This document shows positions 1 to 9,084 of a stretch of 64,000 nucleotides of DNA, one piece after another. This DNA is from Tautonia marina. Lineage in GTDB: Bacteria; Planctomycetota; Planctomycetia; Isosphaerales; Isosphaeraceae. The DNA lies in contig NZ_WEZF01000009.1 in NCBI RefSeq assembly GCF_009177065.1, positions 124,001-188,000 on the forward strand, written 5' to 3'. Position 1 is the first letter of the stretch. Every line of letters begins with the position of its first letter. The translations under genes and the position numbers were made by a program. The notes below the pieces were generated by a model that worked only from the letters and a program-made list of their open reading frames with translations, was not told where the DNA came from and ran no database searches.

Positions 1-1479
1 CAGTCGGCCTCGGCCGTCGGCCTGGGGGCCGGCCTCGGCCCCTGGGCGACGCTCGGCGCGATCACCCCGGCCCGAGCCGCCGAGATGAGCCTCGAACCCG
101 AGGCCGTCCGCTACCGCCCCGAGATCGAGCCGGTCGTCCGATGGATCGAGGAAACCCCTCGCGACGAGGCCCTCAACGTGGCCGTCGCGCAGCTGAACGC
201 CGGCCTCTCCTACCGCGACCTGTTCGCCGGGCTCTTCCTGGCCGGCATCCGGAACATCAAGCCCCGGCCCGTCGGCTTCAAGTTCCACGCGGTCATGGTG
301 ATGAACTCGGCTCACCTGCTCGGCCAGACGGCCCCGGTCGAGGACCGCCTGCTCCCGATGTTCTGGGCGCTCGACAACTTCAAGTCGTCGCAGGCCCAGG
401 ACGTTCAGGAAGGGGACTGGACCCTCTCGAAGGTCGATGAGGCCCACCTCCCCAGCCCTTCCCGAGCCGTCGCCGAGTTGCGAACCGCCTTTGACGCCTG
501 GGACGCCGACGCCGCCGACACCGCCACCGCTGCCGTCGCCCGCTACTCCGGGGCCGCCGAGGCGATGGAGCCCTTCTGGCACTGCGCCGTCCGAGACTGG
601 CGGAACATCGGCCACAAGCCGATCTTCGCCATGCAGTGCTGGCGGACCCTCCAGGCGATCGGCTGGGAACATGCCGAGCCGGTCCTCCGCTCCCTTTCCT
701 ACGGCATTCTCGACACCCAGGACGGCTCCGCCTCGGCCGAAGGGCCTTATGAGGCGAACCTCGAACTGGCCCGGTCAATCCGCTCCGACTGGGCCCTCGG
801 CCGCCGCGATCCCGGCGCGACCGAAACCCTGCTCGACGCCATCCGCTCCAGCGCTCCCGAACAGGCCAGCGCCGAGGCCGCCCGATTGCTCAACGAAGGG
901 ATCGCCCCCGAATCCCTCTGGGATGCTGTCATCCTCGCCGGCAGCGAGCTGCTCGTCCGAGAGCCGGGCATCATTCCCCTGCACGCCGTCACCGCGGCCA
1001 ATGCTCTGCACTACATCTCCGGTGCGGCCGCCGATCCGACCACTCGCGTACTGGCCTTGCTCCAGGGTGCCGGTTGGGTCCCCTTGTTCCGCAGGCGGAT
1101 GAACCTCGACGCCTCTCCGGTTCTCACCTCGATGGAACCGATCGCCCCCGACGGCTCCGGCGACGAGGCGATCGCCCAGATCTTCGAGGCCATCAGCGAT
1201 GACCACCGCCGCGCCGCCGCCTTGATCCTCGGCTATTTCGAGCAGGGCGGCTCGTCCGACGCCCTGTTTGCCGCCACCCGCCACTCCATCTTCCGCAAAG
1301 GCCGCGACAGCCACGACTACAAGTACGGCGCCGCCGCCTGGGAAGAACACCATCTCGCTTCCGATCCCCGCTGGCAGCCCGCCATCGCCGCCGCGATCGT
1401 CGGCAAGATCCCCGGCTCCGGCACGACCGACAGCCCCTTGATGCGCCGCGCCCAGGAAGCCGTCGCCCGGCTGGGATAA
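1..1479 (+). CDS. Exported protein of unknown function (5' end outside window)
   Basis: The reading frame is open from the first base, so the gene starts upstream. The first ~28 residues (hydrophobic AVGLGAGLGPW..., ending ARAAE) look like the back half of a signal peptide with an AxA-like cleavage site. This is probably Tat or Sec export, though the twin-arginine part would lie outside the window. The mature part, about 465 residues, is soluble and mostly helical, with Trp/His-rich stretches (EPFWHCAVRDW, GHKPIFAMQCWR). I know similar planctomycete proteins only as hypothetical and assign no function. An internal ATG at 85 is a poor start because it would discard the export signal. The stop TAA is at 1477. 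Confidence 0.7.
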   Translation, partial: QSASAVGLGAGLGPWATLGAITPARAAEMSLEPEAVRYRPEIEPVVRWIEETPRDEALNVAVAQLNAGLSYRDLFAGLFLAGIRNIKPRPVGFKFHAVMVMNSAHLLGQTAPVEDRLLPMFWALDNFKSSQAQDVQEGDWTLSKVDEAHLPSPSRAVAELRTAFDAWDADAADTATAAVARYSGAAEAMEPFWHCAVRDWRNIGHKPIFAMQCWRTLQAIGWEHAEPVLRSLSYGILDTQDGSASAEGPYEANLELARSIRSDWALGRRDPGATETLLDAIRSSAPEQASAEAARLLNEGIAPESLWDAVILAGSELLVREPGIIPLHAVTAANALHYISGAAADPTTRVLALLQGAGWVPLFRRRMNLDASPVLTSMEPIAPDGSGDEAIAQIFEAISDDHRRAAALILGYFEQGGSSDALFAATRHSIFRKGRDSHDYKYGAAAWEEHHLASDPRWQPAIAAAIVGKIPGSGTTDSPLMRRAQEAVARLG

Positions 1480-1526
1480 TGCGCAGAGAATCTCCCTCTC
1501 CCCGGCTGGATCGGGGAGAGGGGCTC

Positions 1527-1561
1527 TTGAGCCACGGATGAAACACGGATGGAACACGGAT
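1527..1561 (+). repeat. Left arm of 35-bp perfect inverted repeat flanking the GxxExxY gene
   Basis: These 35 bases are the exact reverse complement of 2060-2094. The arm itself contains three copies of CACGGATG at an 11-bp period (1533, 1544, 1555). The bases just outside both ends no longer match, which sets the limits. It lies 48 bp after the upstream stop codon. The arms may be transposition ends, a transcription terminator pair, or host-spread palindromic repeats. Confidence 0.9.
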
Positions 1562-1654
1562 GAGGGAAGGGAAAGAGAGAGGGGGAAAATGGAGAAGTTC
1601 AGAGAAAAGATCGATCGAGATCGGTTTCCAGGAGGGACCAAGATGTCATAGAGT

Positions 1655-2021
1655 TCAATACACAAGGCGACGGAACTCGACCTTGGCTCGACCGAAGTTG
1701 ATCAATAGACCGACCTTGATCCCGGTGGCTTTCAGTTCGTTGAGCAGTTGCGGTTCATCTTCGGGGTTGTAGTTTTTGGCGACTTTGAGTTCGACAATGA
1801 CTCGGTCTTCCACAATAGAGATCCGCCTGATAATCACCAACGAGAACTCCTTTGTAACTCACCTTGATCTTCGCTTCGAGTTCCGCCTTGATCTTCCTCT
1901 TGATCAACTCCACCTGCATCGCCTTCTGATAAACCTTTTCTAAAAACCCATATCCCAACACTCGGTACACTTCAAACGCTGAACCAATAATCTTTTTTGT
2001 ACTCTCTTCTTGGTCCAACAT
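1655..2021 (-). pseudogene. GxxExxY-family (PD-(D/E)XK-like) protein, frameshifted
   Basis: The start is the ATG at 2021 (MLDQEESTKKIIGSAF). The first frame carries the family pattern FEVYRVLGYGFLEKVYQ, which includes the GxxExxY signature, followed by KVSYKGVLVGDYQADLY. At about 1822-1828 the frame changes. The second frame continues with EDRVIVELKVAKN and GLLINFGRAKVEFRRLVY, the expected family end. Removing one T from TATTGTGG would restore DLYVEDRVIVELK, so a one-base insertion explains the break. It is either a real pseudogene or a sequencing error. Intact members are about 120-130 residues with a restriction-endonuclease-like fold and unproven function. Base composition is clearly AT-richer than the neighbours, suggesting transfer. 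Confidence 0.85.
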
Positions 2022-2059
2022 CTTGTGCTTCTCATGAAAAATACACCATACTTCTCTCA

Positions 2060-2094
2060 ATCCGTGTTCCATCCGTGTTTCATCCGTGGCTCAA
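2060..2094 (-). repeat. Right arm of 35-bp perfect inverted repeat
   Basis: Exact reverse complement of 1527-1561. It lies immediately upstream of the minus-strand GxxExxY gene, and its far edge is 11 bp from the stop of the amino-acid ABC ATPase. Together the two arms delimit an AT-rich module of about 570 bp. Confidence 0.9.
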
Positions 2095-2105
2095 AACTCC
2101 CCTAT

Positions 2106-2852
2106 TCAGGCCGCCACCGTCTCCGTCAGGAACCGCCTCGTCGCCTCCTGGCTCGGGTTTTCCAGCACCTCACCCGGCGGGCCAGACTCCACCACGACGC
2201 CGTGGTCGAACACGTGGACGACATCCGCCACCCGGCGCGCGAAGCTCATCGCGTGGGTGACAACGATCATCGTCTGACCATCCCTGGCCAGGTCGGTCAT
2301 GACGGCCAGCACCTCGCCGGTCATTCTCGGATCAAGCGCGCTGGTCGGCTCATCAAAGAGAATCGCGCGCGGTTCCATCGCCAACGCTCGGGCAATCGCC
2401 ACCCGCTGCTGCTGACCGCCGGAAAGCTGCTGCGGCCGGGCGTGAATCCGATCGGCCAGTCCCACGCGGTCCAGCAGCGCGATCGCCCGCTGCTCGGCCT
2501 CGTCTCGGTTGAGGCGCAAGACGTGAATCGGACCCTCGGTCACGTTCTGCAAGACGGTTCGGTGAGGAAACAGATTGAAGCTCTGAAAGACCATCCCCAC
2601 CCGTGTCCGGATCTGGCGCAGGACCACCTCTCGGCGGCGATCGGCCAGGGAGGCATCGAGCGGCAGGCCATCCACGACCACCGCTCCCCCCTGGAACCGC
2701 TCCAGTCCGTTCAGGCAGCGCAGGAACGTACTCTTGCCACTGCCCGACGGTCCGACCACCACCGCGACCTCGCCGCGGCCGACGGTCAGGTTGATTCCTC
2801 GAAGCACCTCAAGTGCTCCGTGCCGCTTGACCAATCCAGACACCTCGATCAT
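2106..2852 (-). CDS. Polar amino-acid ABC transporter ATP-binding protein (GlnQ/HisP type)
   Basis: A 248-residue protein of normal length for this family. It has a Walker A GPSGSGKST near residue 34, a Q-loop region VFQSFNLFPH, the signature LSGGQQQR, Walker B AILFDEPTSALDP and the switch histidine VVTHAM. It would energise uptake through the fused binding-protein/permease encoded just upstream. The two genes overlap by four bases (ATGA, 2849-2852), implying translational coupling and one transcript. The sequence alone does not fix the amino acid transported. The assignment to the polar amino-acid class rests on the ATPase sequence type and the HisM-like partner. Confidence 0.93.
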   Translation of the reverse strand: MIEVSGLVKRHGALEVLRGINLTVGRGEVAVVVGPSGSGKSTFLRCLNGLERFQGGAVVVDGLPLDASLADRRREVVLRQIRTRVGMVFQSFNLFPHRTVLQNVTEGPIHVLRLNRDEAEQRAIALLDRVGLADRIHARPQQLSGGQQQRVAIARALAMEPRAILFDEPTSALDPRMTGEVLAVMTDLARDGQTMIVVTHAMSFARRVADVVHVFDHGVVVESGPPGEVLENPSQEATRRFLTETVAA

Positions 2853-4480
2853 TCAGGGGCCCCCCTCTTTGTTGCTCGCACCTTGACGCCTCCTCGGAGA
2901 CGCTGCTCGGACCATCGGGACAACCACGACAACGGCAGGCTCATCGCCAGGTACAAGACCGCGCAGACGAGTGCAAACTCAAGCACTCCTCCCGTACTGT
3001 TGGCAAGGATCTGGTACTGCTTGCTCAATTCCACAATCGTGATGACCGAGCAAACCGAACTGTCCTTGAACAGGGCGATGAAATCGTTCGTGACCGGTGG
3101 GATCACAATGCGAACCGCCTGCGGCACCACCACTCGCCGCAAGGCCAGCCAGCGAGGCATGCCCAGCGCCAGGGCCGCTTCCATCTGGCCAGGCGGTATC
3201 GCCTGAAGACCCGCCCGGTAGATTTCCGCCTCGTAGGCCGAATAATTGATCGCCAGCCCTAGAATTCCCGCCACATACGGCGGCAAGTTCGCCAGGTAGA
3301 ACAGGACGAACAATTGCAGCATCAACGGCGTGCCACGAATCAACTCCACATAAAGTGTGAATGGAACACGTACCATCGCCGGGCCATACAGCCGCCCCAG
3401 AGCCACGATCAACCCCACGAGAATCGCCATCGGCATCGACACGACCGACAGGAAGATCGTCGTCCCGGCCGCCCTGAGCAGGTGGTCCCTGTACTTCCAG
3501 ACGAGCGCCCAGCCACGTTCCGACTCCCGACTTAGCGCCTCGGTTTCTGAAGCCAGTTGCTCGGCGTCGAGCTTGGCCAACCGTGTTTGAGCATCTGTCC
3601 AGATATCATACTTCCGATAGATTCGCTCAAGTGTCCCATCCTCGATCAGATCGGCGATTCCCTGATTGATCGCCTCGGCAAGGGGCTCATCGTTCTTTCT
3701 CAAGTAAATGACGTAGTATCCCAGCCCTTCCGGAGGGCCGACGTTTTCCAGCTCAGGAAACTGCGGCTGATAGAACCGAGCGGCCGGAAGGTCCTGCAGG
3801 GTGGCGTCGAGTTGCCCGCTCAGGACCTGAATCATCGCGTCGGTCGCGCCGGTGTAGGCCCGAACCTCGACCGTTCCGTCGTGCTGCTCCTCGGCAAACG
3901 TCTCGGCCGACGACCCACCCAGCACCCCGACCCGCCATCGCCTCCCTCCTGGCTTCTCCTGCTTCAGGTCGCTCCACGATCGGATCGACGACCCCTTGCG
4001 TACCATTAACTGGAGCTGAAAGAGGTAGTACGGCCGGGTCGCCCGATAAGTCCGCACGCGGGCCGGGGTCAGCTCGTAGCCGTTGACCACCGCATCCACG
4101 TTGCCGGCCGACAGGACGTTGAGCAACTGGTCCCACTGGCCCTGAGCCAGCTCGGCCTCGGCCCCGAGCCGATCGGCCAGGGCGTCCATCAGCTCGACCT
4201 CGAAACCGATGAGCCGGTTCGGGTCGTTCGGGTCGATGTAGGCGAAGGGGCCGCCCCCTTCCATGTCGGACCCGTAGGTCAATCGGCCGGATTGCTCGAT
4301 CCGTTCCAGGGTCGTCTGGCCCTTGACCGAGCCGGGGGTCAAGACGAGGGGTATCAGCAAGGCGAGCCAGGCGGGGCGGGGCCGTCGGGTGGGCCGCGGA
4401 GAGGCGGCAGAGGCAGAGAGGTCGCGTTCGATCCTCAACGGCGAGGGGGAAGGGGGACCGGACGGGGGTTCTTCCATCAA
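2849..4480 (-). CDS. Fused substrate-binding protein and permease of a polar amino-acid ABC transporter
   Basis: 543 residues. A Pro/Arg-rich leader and hydrophobic segment (about 37-52) precede a periplasmic binding domain of the SBP_bac_3 type (about 57-300: RIEQSGRLTYGSD, YYVIYLRKNDEPL). From about 330 onward there is a HisM/GlnP-like permease with several membrane helices and an EAA-type loop (ALALGMPRWLALRRVVVP). Fusing receptor and channel is a known variant in this transporter family. It places the ligand domain next to the translocation path and fixes its stoichiometry. The start shown lies 8 bases downstream of an AGGAGG-like site (plus strand cctcct). It is coupled to the ATPase gene by ATGA. 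Confidence 0.92.
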   Translation of the reverse strand: MMEEPPSGPPSPSPLRIERDLSASAASPRPTRRPRPAWLALLIPLVLTPGSVKGQTTLERIEQSGRLTYGSDMEGGGPFAYIDPNDPNRLIGFEVELMDALADRLGAEAELAQGQWDQLLNVLSAGNVDAVVNGYELTPARVRTYRATRPYYLFQLQLMVRKGSSIRSWSDLKQEKPGGRRWRVGVLGGSSAETFAEEQHDGTVEVRAYTGATDAMIQVLSGQLDATLQDLPAARFYQPQFPELENVGPPEGLGYYVIYLRKNDEPLAEAINQGIADLIEDGTLERIYRKYDIWTDAQTRLAKLDAEQLASETEALSRESERGWALVWKYRDHLLRAAGTTIFLSVVSMPMAILVGLIVALGRLYGPAMVRVPFTLYVELIRGTPLMLQLFVLFYLANLPPYVAGILGLAINYSAYEAEIYRAGLQAIPPGQMEAALALGMPRWLALRRVVVPQAVRIVIPPVTNDFIALFKDSSVCSVITIVELSKQYQILANSTGGVLEFALVCAVLYLAMSLPLSWLSRWSEQRLRGGVKVRATKRGAPE

Positions 4481-4600
4481 GCGACCTCCTGGGCTCGTGT
4501 CCGAGGGCGGGCCTCATCCAGCGGATGGCGATCGAACCGGTCTCGATCCGCAAGGATTCATCGTTCCCATTTTCCGACGCGTCGACAAGTGGGAATCGAG

Positions 4601-4644
4601 AAAAGCAACGACGCCGTCGCCCTCCAGGTCGGAGGACGACGGCG
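4601..4644 (-). terminator. Intrinsic terminator of the BlaI/BlaR1-like operon
   Basis: A 14-bp stem with one mismatch (4612-4625 with 4631-4644, five-base loop), followed on the minus strand by TCGTTGCTTTT. It begins about 90 bp after the stop of the M56 peptidase gene, so it fits termination of that operon. Confidence 0.65.
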
Positions 4645-4734
4645 ATGACAAACTCAGGGCTGTCCAAGAGAGGCCCAGCAAGGCGAACAATCGAGCACCG
4701 ACGCCCGTCCATTCGGAGAGGAATCACGATCGGA

Positions 4735-7137
4735 TCATTCCTCCTCCTCGTAAAGGAGCTTGTACTGGAACTGGACCCCTCGGTAGAACCCCCGAGTCGT
4801 GCTCAAACCTGGCTGGCCGATGTCGTCGTCCGTGAACAGCTCGGTGATCTGGCCGGTCACCTGGAGAATGCCGGTCGCCCCTTCTCGGGTCTGAAAAAGA
4901 AAGGTGGCCGTGTGCTCAGGACGGTAGGAGCCGGTTGCCGGGTCGATGTCGACGAGGATCTCACCGGCCGGGCGGTCCAGGTCGGGAATCCGATTGCCCC
5001 GGAGGTCCTGTTCGATGGTCCCGAAGACCTCATCCTCGACCTGCCAGGCGCGGAGGCCAATCCCTCGGATTCCGTAAGCAGAGGTCTGCGAGCCGGGGGG
5101 CTGGTACGCAATCCCTTGCAGGTCGTACCCCGCGTCGGCGGCCCAGAAGGCGACGTTTTCGGGGGCGGCCTCGTCCGGAGTCCCCAGTGCGTCAGGCCAG
5201 GGAAGCTCTCGGCGCGTATCGAGGTCGATGAACGTCCGGTAGTAGTCGAGCGACTGTGGAGGGCCGGCGATCACGTTCGCCCAGATTCCCGTCTGGCGGG
5301 CCTTCGGCCCTGTCGGAAAGGAAGGGTCGGTACGCTTGGCAGGCTGGGGGGCAGCAGGGAGGGGGGGAAGGTTGACCTCGGCATGGGCCGGGTCGTCGGT
5401 GAACTGCCGCCAGTGATCCTCCCACCAGGTGGCCCATCGCTCGGCGAGATCGTGCATGTAGCGCCGCTGGAGCCGCTGCTGGGCCGGACCTCCTGCGAGA
5501 GCGACGAAGTTCAGCTCACCCTCATTGAACTGCTGGCCGGTGATCGCTTTCAAGGCCCCTGTGATCTCGCGAAACGACCTGCCGAAGTTAAAGGAACGGT
5601 CCCTCGGAACGCCGTCGAGGTCGTGCTCCTGCAGGAAGGCACGCAGTTCCGGGTCTTCCATCCGCAATCCGGAGTCGCTCCCCGACTCGACCAGCGTGCG
5701 GGGGATCGCCCGGATCAGGGCAGGCACGGCCCGAGGATCGCCAATGGCCCGGAGCGTGAAGCCGAGTGCCCGGAGCGGTCGATCCTCGGTCGTGCGGTCG
5801 AGTTCCTCGATCAAGCTCGGTACGGCGATCTCGCCAAGCTCGGCGAGATCGCGGATGGACGAGGCCCAGCTCGGAGGGAAGACGGAGTTGATCTCTCTCA
5901 GGTCGCGGATGAGTTCGTCGATCCGTTTCTGGGTCGCGTCGTCGAGCAGGGGGTCGTCCTTGACGATGCGGGGGGCGATGGGCTGCGGGACCGCCCGGAG
6001 GGCGGGCTCCTCGGCCTCGATCGGGGGAGGGGCGGCGTCGGTCAGGCCGACGAGGGCGAGCAGGATGAGCAAGAGGGCGGCGAGGCGGTTCCAGGCCCTT
6101 GGATGGGGCGAAGAGGAGGCGATCATGGTGATCCTTTCCTGCAAGAGGGAGCGGGCTCCGAAGGCGCCAACGAGGCCGGGCAATGGCCGGGGGGGGACGA
6201 GCCGGCCCGCCAGGGAGAGGATCGTCCCGCCGTAGGAGGAGCGGCGGTCGCCGTCGAGGCGCGAGAGGACCTCCGCATCACAGGCGAGTTCCCGGTCGGC
6301 CCGAATCCGAGAGGCGACAAACCAGGAGACCGGGTTGAACCAGTGGACGATCACGGCGGCGGTCGTCAGCCAGTGCACGGCCACGTCCCCGCGCCGGATG
6401 TGGGCACACTCGTGCATCAGGATATGTTCGAGGTCGTTCCGGGAGATTGACGCCAGCACCGACCGGGGGATCACGATGCTCGGGCGCACGAAGCCTGTGG
6501 CTGCCGGGCCGAGGTCGTCCGGGGCGATCCGGACTCGGACCGATCGGCGAAGGCCCATCTGATGCCGGCAAGCGTTGAGCAGGGCCAGGATTTCGGGGTC
6601 ATCGGCATCCGCCCAGGTCCGGCTCGTCCTCGCCAGTCGGACCGAGGCGACGAGCGTCCTCGACGAAAGCAGGAACACTCCAAGGAGCCAGGCCAGGCCG
6701 GCGAGCCGAGGCAACGACCATCGAGCGGGGGGACGTGTGAGAGGGGCCGTTGCCCGGTCGATTCCCCGCTCGTCCCTCAACTCGGCGACCAGGGAGGGCC
6801 GCTCGACGGATCGTGCGGGATCGGTCGGCGTCGGGGCCGGATCGGTGATCATCGGGAGGTTTTGCGAAGGCATCGACGCGACGCGGGCGGGCTTGTCGTT
6901 CGCGTCGGCACCGAGGGTCGGAGCGAGCCGGTAGAGGCTCGCCGGGCTGCTCGGGAGCACCGGGACGAGGAGCCGGGCGAGCACGAGACACCAGAGGGCG
7001 TGCCGCCAGGCGGGGGACAGCCTTTCGCCGAGGATCGCCCGGACGACGAGGACCAGGACGACCAGGAGCGAGGCTTGCCAGGTCGCCCGCCAGAGGATCG
7101 GCAAGGCCCGGTCGATGACGTCGATCAGAATGGTCAT
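4735..7137 (-). CDS. M56 (BlaR1-like) membrane metallopeptidase with unusual C-terminal domain
   Basis: 800 residues. The amino-terminal third has membrane helices typical of BlaR1/MecR1 (about 13-34, 47-62, 142-158). They are followed by the zinc site HECAH at 242-246 and a downstream ELACDAEVL that supplies the third ligand. Another membrane segment lies near 343-363. The remaining ~430 residues do not resemble a penicillin-binding sensor. They include an Ala/Leu-rich helical repeat stretch (PSLIEELDR, PRAVPALIRAI) and a C-terminal region of unknown fold. By family logic it cleaves or triggers release of the co-encoded repressor when a signal is sensed. The signal is unknown, and beta-lactam sensing should not be assumed. 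It overlaps the repressor gene by ATGA. Confidence 0.85.
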   Translation of the reverse strand: MTILIDVIDRALPILWRATWQASLLVVLVLVVRAILGERLSPAWRHALWCLVLARLLVPVLPSSPASLYRLAPTLGADANDKPARVASMPSQNLPMITDPAPTPTDPARSVERPSLVAELRDERGIDRATAPLTRPPARWSLPRLAGLAWLLGVFLLSSRTLVASVRLARTSRTWADADDPEILALLNACRHQMGLRRSVRVRIAPDDLGPAATGFVRPSIVIPRSVLASISRNDLEHILMHECAHIRRGDVAVHWLTTAAVIVHWFNPVSWFVASRIRADRELACDAEVLSRLDGDRRSSYGGTILSLAGRLVPPRPLPGLVGAFGARSLLQERITMIASSSPHPRAWNRLAALLLILLALVGLTDAAPPPIEAEEPALRAVPQPIAPRIVKDDPLLDDATQKRIDELIRDLREINSVFPPSWASSIRDLAELGEIAVPSLIEELDRTTEDRPLRALGFTLRAIGDPRAVPALIRAIPRTLVESGSDSGLRMEDPELRAFLQEHDLDGVPRDRSFNFGRSFREITGALKAITGQQFNEGELNFVALAGGPAQQRLQRRYMHDLAERWATWWEDHWRQFTDDPAHAEVNLPPLPAAPQPAKRTDPSFPTGPKARQTGIWANVIAGPPQSLDYYRTFIDLDTRRELPWPDALGTPDEAAPENVAFWAADAGYDLQGIAYQPPGSQTSAYGIRGIGLRAWQVEDEVFGTIEQDLRGNRIPDLDRPAGEILVDIDPATGSYRPEHTATFLFQTREGATGILQVTGQITELFTDDDIGQPGLSTTRGFYRGVQFQYKLLYEEEE

Positions 7138-7538
7138 GATCCCTCCTCCTTGGGCTTCTCCCCGCGGGTCTTCTCGTCGAGCAGGGCCTTGAGCCGCTGG
7201 AGTTCGTCGGCGTCGAGCTTCGCCTCACGGGCGAAGTGGACGAGCAGGGCCTTCGCATCCCCGGCGAAGACCCTGGCGAGGAAGTTTTGCCCTTCGTCGC
7301 GAACACACGCGTCGCGGTCAACCGCCGCCAGGTAGACCGACCGCGCACCGTCCTCGTCGCGCTGGAGGGCCCCCTTCTCGACGAGTCGAGCCAGCAGGGT
7401 CCGGACCGTCCGGTGGTTCCACCCCCGAGACGCCGCGACCCGTTCGATGACCTGGGCCGGCGTCGCGGGCCCGAGGGCCCAGATGGCCTCCATCACCTCC
7501 CATTCCGCATCCGAGATTCGAGGCGACTCTGCGCCCAT
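7134..7538 (-). CDS. BlaI/MecI/CopY-family transcriptional repressor
   Basis: 134 residues. A winged-helix domain occupies residues ~8-75 (ISDAEWEVMEAIWALGPATP, NHRTVRTLLARLVEKGAL), and a helical dimerisation tail follows. This is the usual size and layout of BlaI-like repressors. It is the first gene of a two-gene operon with the M56 protease, the classic repressor/protease pair. A near-palindromic operator overlaps its promoter (see 7583-7611), so it very likely represses itself. Confidence 0.93.
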   Translation of the reverse strand: MGAESPRISDAEWEVMEAIWALGPATPAQVIERVAASRGWNHRTVRTLLARLVEKGALQRDEDGARSVYLAAVDRDACVRDEGQNFLARVFAGDAKALLVHFAREAKLDADELQRLKALLDEKTRGEKPKEEGS

Positions 7539-7582
7539 GGTGTTGCCCTCCGCATTCGGGTTGACCGAGACCGACCTGCGAC

Positions 7583-7611
7583 ATCATGACCACAATTGTA
7601 GTCAGCGCCAA
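7583..7611 (-). promoter_or_regulatory. Promoter with BlaI-type operator for the repressor-protease operon
   Basis: On the minus strand TTGGCG (7611-7606), a 17-base spacer and CATGAT (7588-7583) form a sigma-70-like promoter about 45 bases before the BlaI start. The spacer contains GACTACAATTGTGGTC (7603-7588), a 16-bp dyad with one mismatch. It matches the TACA/TGTA half-sites recalled for BlaI/MecI-type repressors. Repressor bound here would cover the polymerase site. Confidence 0.75.
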
Positions 7612-7806
7612 GCGATATTTCCCGAGGGCCTGAGATCTGGGGCCGGGATGGCCGCAGCTCCCCCGAGAGGGAGGGAGGGCAGGAGGAATCGACACATGCC
7701 AGAGTGTTGGCGAATTGCCGCCGGTCCTCCGCCCAGAAATGCGAGCGGGGGCACGCCCCTGAGCAGGATCGCGCCCCCGGGAGGGTGGCCGGATTGTGAG
7801 AGGGTG

Positions 7807-8826
7807 TCAGGCCTTGGCCTGGCCTTCGGCGAAGGCGGAGTCGAAGGCGCGGCCGGCGGCGGGGAACATCATGGTGCGGCGGATGAAAGCGGCGGCCTCC
7901 TCGGCGCCGTACTCGCGGTCCATGCCGGGGTCTTCCCACTCGACGGAGAGGGGGCCTTCGTAGCCGATGTGGTTCAGCTCGCGGGTAATCTCGGCAAAGT
8001 TGACCTGGCCGCGGCCGGGGGAGCGGAAGTCCCAGCCGCGTCGGGGGTCGCCGAAGTCGAGGTGAGAGCTGAGCAGGCCGGTGCGGCCGTCGAGGGTGGT
8101 GGCGACGTCCTTGACGTGGACGTGGTAGACCCGCTTGCGGATCTTCGGGCAGCGGAGGTACTGGACCGGGTCCATCCCCTGCCAGAGCAGGTGGCTCGGG
8201 TCGTAGTTGAAGCCGAACTCGGGACGGCCGTCGACGGCGTCAATCGCCTTGTGGGCCGAGTACATGTCGAAGGCGATCTCGGTCGGGTGGACTTCCAGGC
8301 CGAACAGGATCCCCTCTTGCTTGAACACATCAAGAATCGGGTTCCAGACGTCGGCGAACTTCTGGTAGCCGGCGTCGATCATCGAACTTGGCGTCGGCGG
8401 GAAGGCGTAGAGCATGTGCCAGATGGAGGAGCCGGTGAAGCCGTTGACGACTGGCACGCCGAGCTTCGCGGCGGCTCGGGCGGTGTTCTTCATCTCCTCG
8501 GCGGCCCGCTCGTTGACCCCCTTCGGGTCGCCGTCTCCCCAGACGTGAGGCGGGAGGATCGCCTTGTGCCGCTCGTCGATCGGGTCGAGCACGGCCTGAC
8601 CGACCAGGTGGGCCGAGATGGCCCAGCAGCGCAGGTTGTGCCGTTCGAGCAGGTCCTTGCGTTGCTGGCAGTAGCCGCTGTCCTTCAAGGCCAGAGAGAC
8701 ATCGAAGTGCCCTCCCCAGCAGGGCAGCTCGATACCGTCGTAACCCCACTGGGCAACCTTCGGGGCCCAATGCTCCAGCGGTTGATCGGCCCACTGGCCG
8801 GTGAACAGCGTGATCGGACGGGCCAT
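7807..8826 (-). CDS. Sugar phosphate isomerase/epimerase (xylose-isomerase-like TIM barrel)
   Basis: 339 residues from the ATG at 8826, chosen because GGAGGAA sits about 8 bases upstream. A longer frame reaches 8892 without a comparable site. The barrel shows the family's metal-ligand segments: [32 protein letters not shown] and SVEWEDPGM. Members isomerise or epimerise keto-sugars or inositols with a divalent metal, and the substrate cannot be told here. It is a cytoplasmic, single-gene unit between the BlaI promoter region and the VWA gene. Confidence 0.9.
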   Translation of the reverse strand: MARPITLFTGQWADQPLEHWAPKVAQWGYDGIELPCWGGHFDVSLALKDSGYCQQRKDLLERHNLRCWAISAHLVGQAVLDPIDERHKAILPPHVWGDGDPKGVNERAAEEMKNTARAAAKLGVPVVNGFTGSSIWHMLYAFPPTPSSMIDAGYQKFADVWNPILDVFKQEGILFGLEVHPTEIAFDMYSAHKAIDAVDGRPEFGFNYDPSHLLWQGMDPVQYLRCPKIRKRVYHVHVKDVATTLDGRTGLLSSHLDFGDPRRGWDFRSPGRGQVNFAEITRELNHIGYEGPLSVEWEDPGMDREYGAEEAAAFIRRTMMFPAAGRAFDSAFAEGQAKA

Positions 8827-9084
8827 CGAGGCTTCCTCCCAGAGAGTCATCGACTTGGACAAAAAGGGGTGCGTCCGGCCTGGACCGAGCATCGAACCGA
8901 CCCAGCAGACGCGATCCGTGGCAGGTCAACCGATAAACCTAGAAATTGCGGAAGGGGAAGTCAATGAGCACCTGCCGTGGGGGAATCGTTTGACGATCGG
9001 CGGTCACCCTAGGTTCTGCGCCGCTCATGGTGTTGAACGTTAAGGACGACGGCGGTTTGACACGGTGCTGGTGGGGCTCGGACC

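Noticed and set aside
2010-3206. Open frame antisense to the ABC transporter genes
   Set aside because: Composition is His/Arg/Gln-rich with no domains; the ABC motifs on the minus strand are unequivocal.
4525-6450. Open frame of ~640 codons antisense to the M56 peptidase gene
   Set aside because: The opposite strand has HECAH, membrane helices and operon coupling; this frame has no domain or ribosome site.
4735-7538. Beta-lactam resistance operon
   Set aside because: Repressor and protease are BlaI/BlaR1-like, but there is no beta-lactamase or penicillin-binding sensor domain.
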